A stretch of 7,999 nt of DNA from an uncultured Verrucomicrobiota bacterium (GCA_945613785.1 CALZAJ010000068.1:1-7999), one strand, 5' to 3'; counted from the first letter of the stretch, positions 1 to 6,657 are shown. The notes: generated from the sequence alone by a model not told the origin. Made by a program: numbers and translations.

Positions 1-48
1 GGGTTAGTCGGTTCGCGGCGAGGAACGAGCCGCGCAACCGACTAACCC
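1..48. repeat. Long inverted repeat / stable hairpin
   Basis: The left arm (1-19) and right arm (29-48) are reverse complements except for one unpaired C at 35. The outer 13 bp (1-13 with 36-48) pair perfectly, then 6 more GC-rich pairs (14-19 with 29-34) close a 9-nt loop. The RNA hairpin would be very stable on either strand. No T-run follows on the plus strand, and the minus-strand 3' flank lies outside the window. It could be an intrinsic terminator for a gene to the left, a bidirectional terminator, or a dispersed palindromic repeat. It is not an integron attC site: the GTT and AAC boxes are in the opposite order and each deviates from consensus. Confidence 0.85.
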
Positions 49-71
49 ATTACCTGACCGAGTACCCTTTA

Positions 72-80
72 TGCTATAAT
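72..80 (+). promoter_or_regulatory. Extended -10 promoter of the exported 154-aa protein
   Basis: TGCTATAAT is a perfect extended -10 element, with TATAAT at 75-80. Only 8 nt separate it from the GTG at 89, so transcription should begin at or within about 2 nt of the start codon. No convincing -35 box is visible, as expected for an extended -10 promoter. No Shine-Dalgarno sequence precedes the GTG. A leaderless mRNA is inferred. Confidence 0.65.
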
Positions 81-88
81 TCTTTTCA

Positions 89-553
89 GTGAAATGTCGT
101 GCAACTATTCTCGCGTCCCTCATCCTCGCATTCGGCCTCGGCGCAAGGTCCTTGGCAGCGCTGATTCCCGAGAAGGAGTGGACGATGATTCGTCAAGTGG
201 CGGTTAACTACGACCTGACGGAAGAGCAGACCTGGCTTCTGGCGGCGATCCGTCGCCACGAGAACGGCAGGCCTGGTTTGGAGTTCGGCATTGGCGGTCC
301 GATGAATTCCGGTCACAAGGCGCACCGTTACCAGGACGGGTATAAGTCTTTCTATATTCAGGCCATGTGGGCGGCGGGAACGGTCCGCCGTCATTATAAG
401 GGCGACCTCAAGGCCTTCGGCAAGCGCTACAATCCGCCGCACCCGACCACTTGGTCGACCGGCGTCTCGTCCCTCATCTCCCGCCTGAAGGCAGAGAACC
501 AGTATCGCCTGCCAGGCGCCAAACCCGCCAAGAGGCCGATTTCGTTCCCCTGA
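89..553 (+). CDS. Small exported protein, possibly lysozyme/transglycosylase-like
   Basis: This 154-residue protein starts with GTG. An N-terminal signal peptide is evident: basic MKCR, a hydrophobic core to about residue 17, then small residues and a likely cleavage near Ala23-Ala24. That supports the GTG start over the internal Met33. The mature part contains RRHENG (Glu58) followed by a Gly-rich EFGIGG segment, then QAMWAAGTVRRHY (about 91-103) and a Tyr-Asn-Pro-Pro / Thr-Thr-Trp segment (about 114-122). A Glu after a helix, a Gly-rich turn, later Gln-Ala helices and a YNPP/W segment recall lysozyme-fold muramidases or lytic transglycosylases, with Glu58 as candidate catalytic acid. This is fold-level resemblance by eye, not a family match. 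The C-terminus is basic and Pro-rich. It would act in the periplasm or outside the cell. Its TGA directly abuts the stop of convergent folE. Confidence 0.75.
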   Translation: MKCRATILASLILAFGLGARSLAALIPEKEWTMIRQVAVNYDLTEEQTWLLAAIRRHENGRPGLEFGIGGPMNSGHKAHRYQDGYKSFYIQAMWAAGTVRRHYKGDLKAFGKRYNPPHPTTWSTGVSSLISRLKAENQYRLPGAKPAKRPISFP

Positions 554-567
554 TCAGTGGATCAGGG
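548..567. terminator. Hairpin spanning abutting convergent stop codons
   Basis: An 8-bp perfect stem (548-555 with 560-567) closes a 4-nt AGTG loop. The plus-strand TGA (551-553) and the folE stop (554-556) both lie in the hairpin. With zero intergenic space, a bidirectional transcription-ending or 3'-stabilising element is plausible. Neither side has a T-run, so it is not a classical intrinsic terminator, and its role is inferred from position. Confidence 0.5.
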
Positions 568-1132
568 AGAGGAACTCCTGGCGGACCTTTTCGTCCGTCC
601 GGAAGGACCCGAGCAAGGCCGAGGTCGTCATCTCCGAGTTCTGCTTCTCAACGCCACGCATCATCATGCAGAGGTGCTTCGCCTTGATGACGACGCCGAC
701 GCCTTCGGCGCCCGTCTCGGCCATGATGGCGTTCGCGATCTCCTCGGTCATCCGCTCCTGGATCTGGAAGCGGCGCGCGAACATGTCGACGATGCGCGCG
801 AGCTTGGAGACGCCGAGGACCTTCCCCATCGAGATGTAGCCGATGGCGCACTTGCCGTAGAACGGCAACAGGTGATGCTCGCAGAGCGAGTAGAGCTCGA
901 TGTCCTTGAGGATCACCATGTGATTGGTGCCGCTCGTGAAATAGGCGTTGTTGACGACCGTCTTGAGCTGCTGACGGTAGCCGCGCGTCAGGAACGTCAT
1001 CGCCTTGGCGACGCGGTCCGGCGTCTTCTTCAGTCCCTCGCGTTCGGGATCCTCCCCGAGTTCGACGATGATCTGACGGACGAGTTCGGCAATCTTCTTC
1101 TGGTTCGGTTCCTGGGCGACTTTCTTCTTCAT
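554..1132 (-). CDS. folE: GTP cyclohydrolase I
   Basis: FolE converts GTP to 7,8-dihydroneopterin triphosphate plus formate, the first step of folate (and often queuosine) synthesis, as a cytosolic zinc-dependent homodecamer. Numbering from the chosen Met gives 192 residues. The zinc and catalytic signature Cys84-Glu-His-His87 is followed by LLPFYGK. The third zinc ligand, Cys155, sits in KAKHLCMMMRGVEK, and the active-site His153 is also present. The GLKKTPDRVAKA motif (about 33-44) and the C-terminal TSALLGSF are typical, and the protein is full length. An ATG at 1138 would add two residues. The one at 1132 is preferred because it lies exactly 7 nt after a TATACT -10 box, as in neighbouring genes. 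No Shine-Dalgarno sequence is present. The gene is convergent with the exported protein and follows the CDF transporter by a short gap. Confidence 0.97.
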   Translation of the reverse strand: MKKKVAQEPNQKKIAELVRQIIVELGEDPEREGLKKTPDRVAKAMTFLTRGYRQQLKTVVNNAYFTSGTNHMVILKDIELYSLCEHHLLPFYGKCAIGYISMGKVLGVSKLARIVDMFARRFQIQERMTEEIANAIMAETGAEGVGVVIKAKHLCMMMRGVEKQNSEMTTSALLGSFRTDEKVRQEFLSLIH

Positions 1133-1139
1133 GGTCATT

Positions 1140-1148
1140 AGTATATCA
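1140..1148 (-). promoter_or_regulatory. Extended -10 promoter of folE
   Basis: On the minus strand TGATATACT reads as an extended -10 (TATACT at 1140-1145). Seven nt separate it from the ATG at 1132. The whole element fits in the short gap between the CDF stop (1158) and folE, so any -35 contact would lie inside the CDF coding end. The spacing predicts transcription starting on or beside the ATG. Confidence 0.6.
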
Positions 1149-1157
1149 TTATTTGCG

Positions 1158-2267
1158 TCAGACGAACTCGGTCTCGATCGTGAGCGCGATCTCGTTCGCG
1201 GGGAAGCGGTCCTTCATGTAGGCTGTGAAGTCCGCCCGCAGCGCGTCCCAGTCCTTGAGTCCGTAACCGACGATGAGATCGCAGTAGATGCGGTTCGTCC
1301 CTGGCTCCAGGTAGATCGCATGGAAGCTCTTCACGTGCTCCTGCTGGCGCACGTATTCGAGCACGGCCTCGCGGACGCGCTTGGACTCCTCGTGATCGTT
1401 GTCCACGGCATAGACGCCGAAGACCATCGTCACCTTCTCCTCGTGCATAATCCGAAGCTGCAGCTCGTGGAGGAACGCATAGACCTCGCCGACGGACTTC
1501 TCATGGTCGATCTCGACATTGACCGAACCCGACCACGCGCCGGGTCCGTAATTGTGGAGCATCATGTCCGCCGCCCCGACGACGCCCGGCGTCTGCCGCA
1601 CGAGCGCGTAGATCTTCGCCGCGAGTTCCTTCTCGCCCGGACGGCCGATGAGCTCGGACACAGTCTTGAGTCCGACCTCCACGCCGGCCTTGATGATGAC
1701 GAGCGACATCACGATGCCCGCATAGGCGTCGATGGAGATGCCGGTCAGCAGGAACAGGACGGCTGTTGCGATCGTCACGACGGACACGTACGAGTCGCCG
1801 CGGCACTCGAGCCCGACGCCGACAAGTGCCTCGGACGAGGCTGCCTTTCCGCGGGCGATCGTGTAGAGCGCGAGCGCGAACTTGACGACGGCCGAGACGG
1901 CGACGACGCCGAGCGAGACATACGAGATCGCAAGCGGCTCGGGGTTGAAGACGAGCTTCACCGCCTCGGACAGCATCTGGAAGCCGGAGACGAGGATGAT
2001 CGCGGCGATGACGAGTCCCGTCAGGTACTCGATGCGGCCGTAGCCGAACGGATGCTTCGCGTCGGGATGGCGTCCCGCGAGCTTCGTCCCGACCAGCGTC
2101 AGGACCGATGTGAGCGCATCCGCCGCATTGTTGACGCCCTCCGAGAGGATGGCGATGGACGAGGCGAGCAGACCCGCGACGATCTTGACGGCGGCAATCG
2201 CGACGTTGACGACAACGCCCACGACGGACGTCCGAATGATGACCTTGTTGCGTTCCTTCTGAGTCAT
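1158..2267 (-). CDS. Cation diffusion facilitator (CDF) family metal exporter
   Basis: CDF proteins export divalent metals from the cytoplasm in exchange for protons, as dimers in the inner membrane. This 369-residue protein has about six membrane helices (about 10-30, 31-60, 82-102, 113-135, 160-178, 180-197), the conserved KHPFGYGRIEYL loop (71-82) between helices 2 and 3, and a long cytoplasmic C-terminal domain (about 205-369). The helix-2 metal site reads Asn46-x-x-x-Asp50 and helix 5 reads Glu154-x-x-x-Asp158, where zinc exporters usually have His/Asp-x-x-x-Asp. The absence of His suggests a harder ion such as Mn(II) or Fe(II), but the substrate is not established. The C-terminal domain is longer than the usual single domain of about 80-100 residues. 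The open frame runs further upstream to 2360. ATG 2267 is chosen because the family N-terminus (TQKERNKVIIRTS) begins there and a -10 box lies 7 nt before it. Confidence 0.93.
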   Translation of the reverse strand: MTQKERNKVIIRTSVVGVVVNVAIAAVKIVAGLLASSIAILSEGVNNAADALTSVLTLVGTKLAGRHPDAKHPFGYGRIEYLTGLVIAAIILVSGFQMLSEAVKLVFNPEPLAISYVSLGVVAVSAVVKFALALYTIARGKAASSEALVGVGLECRGDSYVSVVTIATAVLFLLTGISIDAYAGIVMSLVIIKAGVEVGLKTVSELIGRPGEKELAAKIYALVRQTPGVVGAADMMLHNYGPGAWSGSVNVEIDHEKSVGEVYAFLHELQLRIMHEEKVTMVFGVYAVDNDHEESKRVREAVLEYVRQQEHVKSFHAIYLEPGTNRIYCDLIVGYGLKDWDALRADFTAYMKDRFPANEIALTIETEFV

Positions 2268-2292
2268 GGCGAGAATTATACCATTTCTCGCC
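2268..2292. promoter_or_regulatory. Operator-like inverted repeat over the CDF -10 and start point
   Basis: Perfect 8-bp arms GGCGAGAA (2268-2275) and TTCTCGCC (2285-2292) flank a 9-bp AT-rich centre. On the minus strand they bracket the TATAAT box and end one base before the ATG. This is where a dimeric repressor would block polymerase. A metal-responsive regulator would make sense for a metal exporter, but no regulator gene is in the window. In readthrough RNA from the upstream gene, the same sequence would form a hairpin directly against the CDF start codon. Confidence 0.55.
2275..2283 (-). promoter_or_regulatory. Extended -10 promoter of the CDF gene
   Basis: TGGTATAAT on the minus strand is a consensus extended -10 (TATAAT at 2275-2280), 7 nt before the ATG at 2267. 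No -35 match is seen at the expected distance, and no Shine-Dalgarno sequence lies between the -10 and the ATG. The predicted start of transcription is at or next to the initiation codon. Confidence 0.7.
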
Positions 2293-2304
2293 TGCCTGGG
2301 CGCG

Positions 2305-3587
2305 TCACTTGAGCGCCATTCGGTAACGGAGGATCGTACCCGACGCCTTGTCCACCTCATCTGCCGAGAACTTGAGCTTGAGCGAATTGCCCTCGAAGTG
2401 TCCGTGCTCCTTCACCTCCGTACCGAGTCCGAAATAGACAAAGCCGTCCAGATACTCCATCGACCGTGCGAAGGTCGGGGCCTCGAAGCTGAAGAGCTCC
2501 GTAAAGGATTTTCCGTCCGAAGTCGCCGAGACGTGATTCACGAACTTTGCCTTCTTGCCGTCCGGCGTCGACCAGAGGAGATAGACCTTCGATCCGACCG
2601 CCATCGTGTACCAGGGCTGGGCGCCAGCCGGCAGCTTGATGCGCTTGGCCTTGAAGCACTTCGGTCCGTCGACGGCGACATACGCGCCAAGCGGCTGGAT
2701 CTGATGGTCGTTATGGACGATGCCGCCGATGTAGACGAGCTTGTCCTTGATCGCGCTCGGACGGATCGCCTTCAGCGCCTCCTTGGCGAACTCGGGCGTC
2801 TCAGGGAAGACGTCGTCAGGCTTCGCACCCGGAACGAACTCGAAGTCCTTGCCCGCGACCTTCTTGGCCAGCGAGACATGCGCGGGACGCTTATACTTGA
2901 TCGTCTTGCCTTTCTTGTCCGTGAACGAGCCTTCGCCCTCGCCCTGTGCATCGGCAATCGCGTAGACACTCTTCGGGAAGCGGAAGAACGAATAGTAGCG
3001 GGGACCGCGCTTGTTCGTGAAGGTCTTGCCGCGGTCGGACGACTCATAGGTGCCATAGCCGCACGCGAGAAGCTTTCCGTCGAACTCCTCCATGTCATAG
3101 CAATGGACGCCGTCGGGGAGCGTCCGGACCTTCTCCCATTTCGCGTCCTTGCCTTTCGCGCGGCGATAGAAATTGCCGAGCTTCCAGTCCTCCTTCGGAT
3201 CGTGTCCCGGAATGTAGAGGCAGCCGTCCGAGAACTCGTGGAAGATGTCGAGCTGTTCGTCCGGCGCATTCCACTCCTGGCGAACTTCTTGGTCTTGGGA
3301 TCGAAGGAGAAGATCGGCACAGGGCCGGCATTTGAGGCAGGACCGCCGTTCGAGCTGTTGCCGGCGCCGATGTAGAGGCGTCCGTCGAACGCCTTCAGCG
3401 CCCACACGTTCCGCGCATACGCGCCGGATCCGCCATACGCCTTGTCCTGAAACCGTTGCGCAAGCGGAATGCCGAGGTTCTCCATCTTCGCCGTCACGTC
3501 TTTCGCCGGCGCGGCAAAGCCGTTCATCCCCGCCAGCGCCAACGCACCGGCCAGCAAACTAACCCGAAACAAGCTCTTTTCATTCAT
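2305..3587 (-). pseudogene. Exported beta-propeller-like protein, interrupted by a frameshift
   Basis: The gene starts at ATG 3587 (MNEKSLF) with a clear signal peptide cleaving after about Phe-Ala-Ala (24-26). The first 103 codons are in one frame and the rest in another. The switch falls at about 3276-3281, where adding one base restores a single 427-residue protein. The reading runs from DPKTKKFA straight into EWNAPDEQ. The restored protein has spaced strand motifs of the type F-x-D-G-x-L-Y-I-G: FDGRLYIGAG, FSDGCLYIPG, FDGKLLACGY, IKDKLVYIGG, VGSKVYLLW and YLDGFVYFGLG. Asp-box-like ESSDRGKTF and ATSDGKSF follow some of them. This suggests a five- to seven-bladed secreted propeller; ligand and function are unknown. 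No slippery heptamer is seen, so a real one-base deletion or an assembly error is likelier than programmed frameshifting. Both halves look otherwise well preserved. Confidence 0.75.
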
Positions 3588-3593
3588 GCCGCT

Positions 3594-3623
3594 ATTGTAC
3601 CGCAACAAAGACAGAACGAACAA
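3594..3623 (-). promoter_or_regulatory. Promoter of the propeller-like gene
   Basis: On the minus strand TACAAT (3594-3599) lies 6 nt before the ATG at 3587, so the first base of the ATG is the expected +1. A partial -35, TTGTTC (3618-3623), lies 18 bp upstream. No TG extension and no Shine-Dalgarno sequence are seen. The rest of the 112-bp gap to the MurC-like gene (3588-3699) shows no other gene and no clear terminator. Confidence 0.6.
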
Positions 3624-3699
3624 TACACGAAGGGGTAGATGAGAGCTTTTTCGCGTCCTTCTGCGCCTGCTTCGTACTGCAATCTCCACGGACTCTGGG

Positions 3700-4926
3700 T
3701 CAGCTGAGACCGGCGATGCGCTGGGCGAGGAGCGGAAGGCCCGGATCGCGCGCGCCGCAAGTGGCGAAGCAGGCGTAGTCCGCGCGGCGCGCCGTGATCC
3801 AGTCGAACGCTTCATCGAGGTCGGCGACGAGATCACACTTGCCCGGCAGCAGCTTCGCCGCGAGCGCGTCGGAATTGACCGAGCGGTCCGTCGTGCCGCC
3901 CGCATCGTAGACGGGTAGGAGGAGGAGCTTGTCGCACGGACGGATCGTCTCGTTGAACATCGTCGCGAGCGCGTCCATCATCTTGCGCAGGGGCGCGTAG
4001 CCGTGGGGACGCCACACGACGCAGATTCCCTCGGGATGTGCCTCCGCGAGCGTCGTCCACATCGCGTGCAGTTTCTCCGGATTGTGCGCGTAGTCGTCGT
4101 AGACGGCGGGGACGAGGGTGGGATGGTGGGAGGCTTGGGTGTTTGGATAGATCCGCTGAAGGCGGCGTTCGACGCCGCGGAAGGACAGGAGCGCCGCGCG
4201 GGTCTTCGTCTCGTCGCATCCGAGCGCCAGCGCCATCTGGAGCGCGAGGAAGGCGTTGTTGCGGTTGTGCTTGCCAGGGACCGAGACCTCGGCTTCGCCG
4301 TAGGTCTTGCGGCCTTCGACGAGAGGACCCGGCATATCCTTCACGAAGGCATCGAAGACCTCGTCCATCTCCTCCTTCGAGTAGTGGTCGGCGGACGCGT
4401 TGGTGACGACCGCGGCGTAGGGCTTGAACGCGACGAGCGACTTGTCGCTCTCGTCGACTTCGGCGACGGCGTACTGTCCCTTGCCGAAACGGACCGCCCC
4501 GTCCCAGCCCGGGACATTCGCGCCGTTGACGCACATCGGGTCGAGTCCGCATTCGGTGAGGATGTGTCCGAGCATCGCGGTCACAGTCGACTTGCCGCAG
4601 GTGCCGACGACCGCGACGAGCTTGTAGCCGCCGAGCGTCCGGGCGAGGGCCTTGGCGCGATGGGTGACGGGGATGCCGAGTTCCTTCGCCTTGACGAGGC
4701 CCGGGTTCGTCTCCTCGATCGCCGTGGAGACGATGACCTCGTCCGTCGCCGCGTCGATGCCGCTGCCGTCATCGGGGAAGCATTTGATGCCCAGCGACTC
4801 GAGAAACGCGATGTTCTTCGTACCGAGGGTGCGGTCCGCGCCCGTGACCTCGTCACCGAGCTTGAGGAGCGCTGTCGCAAGTGCACTCATGCCGACGCCA
4901 CCGATTCCGATCAGATGTCTTTTCAT
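3700..4926 (-). CDS. MurC-like Mur ligase with a short central domain
   Basis: This 408-residue Mur ligase resembles MurC (UDP-N-acetylmuramate:L-alanine ligase), which adds the first stem amino acid of peptidoglycan in the cytosol. The N-terminal KRHLIGIGGVGMSALA is the MurC/Mpl Rossmann start. The P-loop is GTCGKST (108-114), where MurC normally has GTHGKT. Next come EVDESD (156-161), NASADHYS (176-183), PGKHNRNNA (218-226), the GVERRLQ stretch (251-257), DDYAHNP (277-283) and WRPHGY (305-310). Between ADH and the GKHN motif there are only about 38 residues versus roughly 100 in E. coli MurC, so part of the central domain is missing. It may be a true MurC or a paralogue. GTG 4938 would give a 4-nt overlap with the transporter gene, but ATG 4926 fits the family N-terminus and has TGAGGA (4932-4937) 5 nt upstream. 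Confidence 0.85.
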   Translation of the reverse strand: MKRHLIGIGGVGMSALATALLKLGDEVTGADRTLGTKNIAFLESLGIKCFPDDGSGIDAATDEVIVSTAIEETNPGLVKAKELGIPVTHRAKALARTLGGYKLVAVVGTCGKSTVTAMLGHILTECGLDPMCVNGANVPGWDGAVRFGKGQYAVAEVDESDKSLVAFKPYAAVVTNASADHYSKEEMDEVFDAFVKDMPGPLVEGRKTYGEAEVSVPGKHNRNNAFLALQMALALGCDETKTRAALLSFRGVERRLQRIYPNTQASHHPTLVPAVYDDYAHNPEKLHAMWTTLAEAHPEGICVVWRPHGYAPLRKMMDALATMFNETIRPCDKLLLLPVYDAGGTTDRSVNSDALAAKLLPGKCDLVADLDEAFDWITARRADYACFATCGARDPGLPLLAQRIAGLS

Positions 4927-4931
4927 GGCCG

Positions 4932-4937
4932 TCCTCA
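4932..4937 (-). promoter_or_regulatory. Shine-Dalgarno of the MurC-like gene
   Basis: TGAGGA on the minus strand lies 5 nt before ATG 4926 and overlaps the TGA stop of the Na/Pi cotransporter (4935-4937). A terminating ribosome would therefore sit on the next initiation site. This supports ATG 4926 as the start and translational coupling of the two genes. Confidence 0.6.
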
Positions 4938-6650
4938 CCGCTTGCCGCCGGCGACCGTTTCCGCGATGTTCAGATAATACGAACGAATGCGCTCGTAGGC
5001 GTTGATGATGTCGAGCTCAGCGAGCACGCGGATGGACGACCCCGGATCCTCAGGTCCGACGCGTCCGAGCTGCGCCTTGCGGCATTCGCGAATGAACTCA
5101 TGGATGTTCTTCGACTCGTTCAGCACTTCCTCGATGTTAATCACGGGACGGGGCGAACGGATCCACGGCGTGACCTTCTCGGCAAAGGCATAGACACGAT
5201 CGTGGACGGACAGGAGCACCTGGCGAGAGACGTCGGAAACCTGTTGGTTCTGCTTGCGGAGACGCTTGACGGCCTTCAGTACGGCCGCGGTCTCGTCGGA
5301 CACGGATTCGAGTTCGTCGGTAAAGCGCAAAAGCCGCTGGGCGCGCGCGGCGACGTCGGCCGGCAGACGCTTCGACATGATGCTGCCGAGAAACTCCGTG
5401 ACCTCCTTCTGCACCGTATCGAGGATGTCCTCGCGATGCGTGATGTGCGACTCGATCTCCTTGTCCTCTTCGCAGGACAGGACCTGTCGGGCGCAACGGA
5501 GCAGATCGAGATCGCTCTCCTTCATGAAGCGGACCTCCTCCAGCGCCTGATCACAGGCGATGACCGGCGACACGGCCGTGCCGATCTTGAGGCTCGAGAG
5601 GTGCGGCTTCTCGTTCTCGGGCTGCTTGATGATCTTCTCGATGAGACGTGTGAACGGCTTGATGAGCGGGAAGAAGAGGATGCCGCGGCAGATGGCAAAG
5701 ATCGTGTCGGTGACCGCGATCGGCGCCATCATGTGAGTGAAGGCCTGGACCTCCTTGCCGCTGACTTTCACCGTCTCGGCGACATCGTAGTTCGTGAACA
5801 ACCACGGACCGACCTTGATAAAGAAGACATAGAAGAGCGGGATGAGGACGATCGAGCCGATGAGGTTCGAAAGCGAATGCGAGAGCGCCGTGCGCTTCGC
5901 GTCGGCGGTTCCGCCGATGGCGGCGATCCAGCCGGTCGCCGTCGTGCCGACGTTTGCGCCGAAGAGGACGGCGATGGCGACTTCATAGGTGATGAGCCCC
6001 TGCTGTGCGAGCGCCATCGCAATGGCAATCGTCGCAGCCGAGCTCTGGATGACGGCGGTGAGGAGCATCGCACAGATTGCGATCTTGACGACGCCGAAGA
6101 AGCTGTCCGTCGACATCGAGGTGAAGATGTTCGCGAGATCCGGATTGGACTTGATCGGCGCCACGCCCTTGGACATGAAGTAGAGTCCGAGGAAGACGAG
6201 GCCGAGACCGATCAGCGTCAGGCCAAGGTTATGGACACGCTCGCCGCGGAGGAAGAAGTAGAGCGTGCCGCCCAACGCCAGGCCGACGAAGCCGAGCATC
6301 TGCGGATCCGGCGCGTAGGCGATGATCCAGACGGTCGCCGTCGTGCCGATGTTCGCGCCGATCAAGACCGAGAACGCCTGCGGGAGCGTCATCAGGGCCG
6401 TCGAGACGAAACCAACCAGCATGACCGTGATGATCGAAGAGGACTGCACGAGGATCGTCGAGAAGATGCCGGTGCCGACTCCCACAATGCGGTGACTCGT
6501 CGCAAGGGACATGAACTTGCGGAGTCCGCCGCCTGCCGTGGCCTGTAGGCCTTCGGAGAGGTGTTTCATGCCCAGTAGAAAGACCCCCAGACCGCCAAGG
6601 ACGGTCATCAGGATCGTCAGGATCATCTTCATCGTTCCGGAATCTTCCAT
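4935..6650 (-). CDS. Na/Pi cotransporter family protein with PhoU-like C-terminal domain
   Basis: The NptA/YjbB-type family (Na+/phosphate cotransporter II fold) moves phosphate across the inner membrane with sodium. In bacteria, members are linked to phosphate export or balance. This 571-residue protein shows the inverted-repeat signature twice: QSSS (69-72) with GANIGTT (98-104), and QSSA (202-205) with GANVGTT (231-237). Several hydrophobic helices span about residues 8-335. The region after about 365 is helical, charged and PhoU-like (about 370-565), the usual regulatory tail. In the last membrane segment the sequence TDTIFA (about 314-319) stands where relatives often have a His-containing HTLFN-type motif, an alignment made by eye. 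The start ATG 6650 has AGAGGAAG at 6658-6665. The gene follows the small exported peptide by 18 nt, and its stop overlaps the Shine-Dalgarno of the MurC-like gene, so the three are likely one operon. Confidence 0.92.
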   Translation of the reverse strand: MEDSGTMKMILTILMTVLGGLGVFLLGMKHLSEGLQATAGGGLRKFMSLATSHRIVGVGTGIFSTILVQSSSIITVMLVGFVSTALMTLPQAFSVLIGANIGTTATVWIIAYAPDPQMLGFVGLALGGTLYFFLRGERVHNLGLTLIGLGLVFLGLYFMSKGVAPIKSNPDLANIFTSMSTDSFFGVVKIAICAMLLTAVIQSSAATIAIAMALAQQGLITYEVAIAVLFGANVGTTATGWIAAIGGTADAKRTALSHSLSNLIGSIVLIPLFYVFFIKVGPWLFTNYDVAETVKVSGKEVQAFTHMMAPIAVTDTIFAICRGILFFPLIKPFTRLIEKIIKQPENEKPHLSSLKIGTAVSPVIACDQALEEVRFMKESDLDLLRCARQVLSCEEDKEIESHITHREDILDTVQKEVTEFLGSIMSKRLPADVAARAQRLLRFTDELESVSDETAAVLKAVKRLRKQNQQVSDVSRQVLLSVHDRVYAFAEKVTPWIRSPRPVINIEEVLNESKNIHEFIRECRKAQLGRVGPEDPGSSIRVLAELDIINAYERIRSYYLNIAETVAGGKR

Positions 6651-6657
6651 AAGATTA

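Noticed and set aside
1..48. Integron attC site
   Set aside because: The GTT and AAC boxes are in the reverse order to attC, each has a mismatch to consensus, and no integron cassette is nearby.
557..1141. A 194-codon plus-strand frame almost exactly coextensive with folE
   Set aside because: It is the complementary shadow of folE, which has all its zinc-site and catalytic motifs on the minus strand.
3273..3284. Programmed -1 ribosomal frameshift in the propeller gene
   Set aside because: No slippery heptamer and no evident downstream pseudoknot. The AGGAG there is not spaced as a known stimulator, and restarting at the nearby ATG would give the wrong frame.
1131..3375. Long plus-strand open frames opposite the CDF and propeller genes
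   Set aside because: Same antisense effect: charged, low-complexity composition, no promoter or ribosome-binding site, no recognisable motifs.
3699..3712. A GGTC...GACC hairpin at the end of the MurC-like gene as a terminator
   Set aside because: The arms are only 4 bp and no T-run follows.
4881..6548. A 555-codon open frame on the plus strand opposite the Na/Pi cotransporter
   Set aside because: It is rich in Arg, Asp and Glu with no fold-like pattern, and it mirrors the well-supported minus-strand gene. GC-rich coding sequence commonly leaves long antisense frames open.
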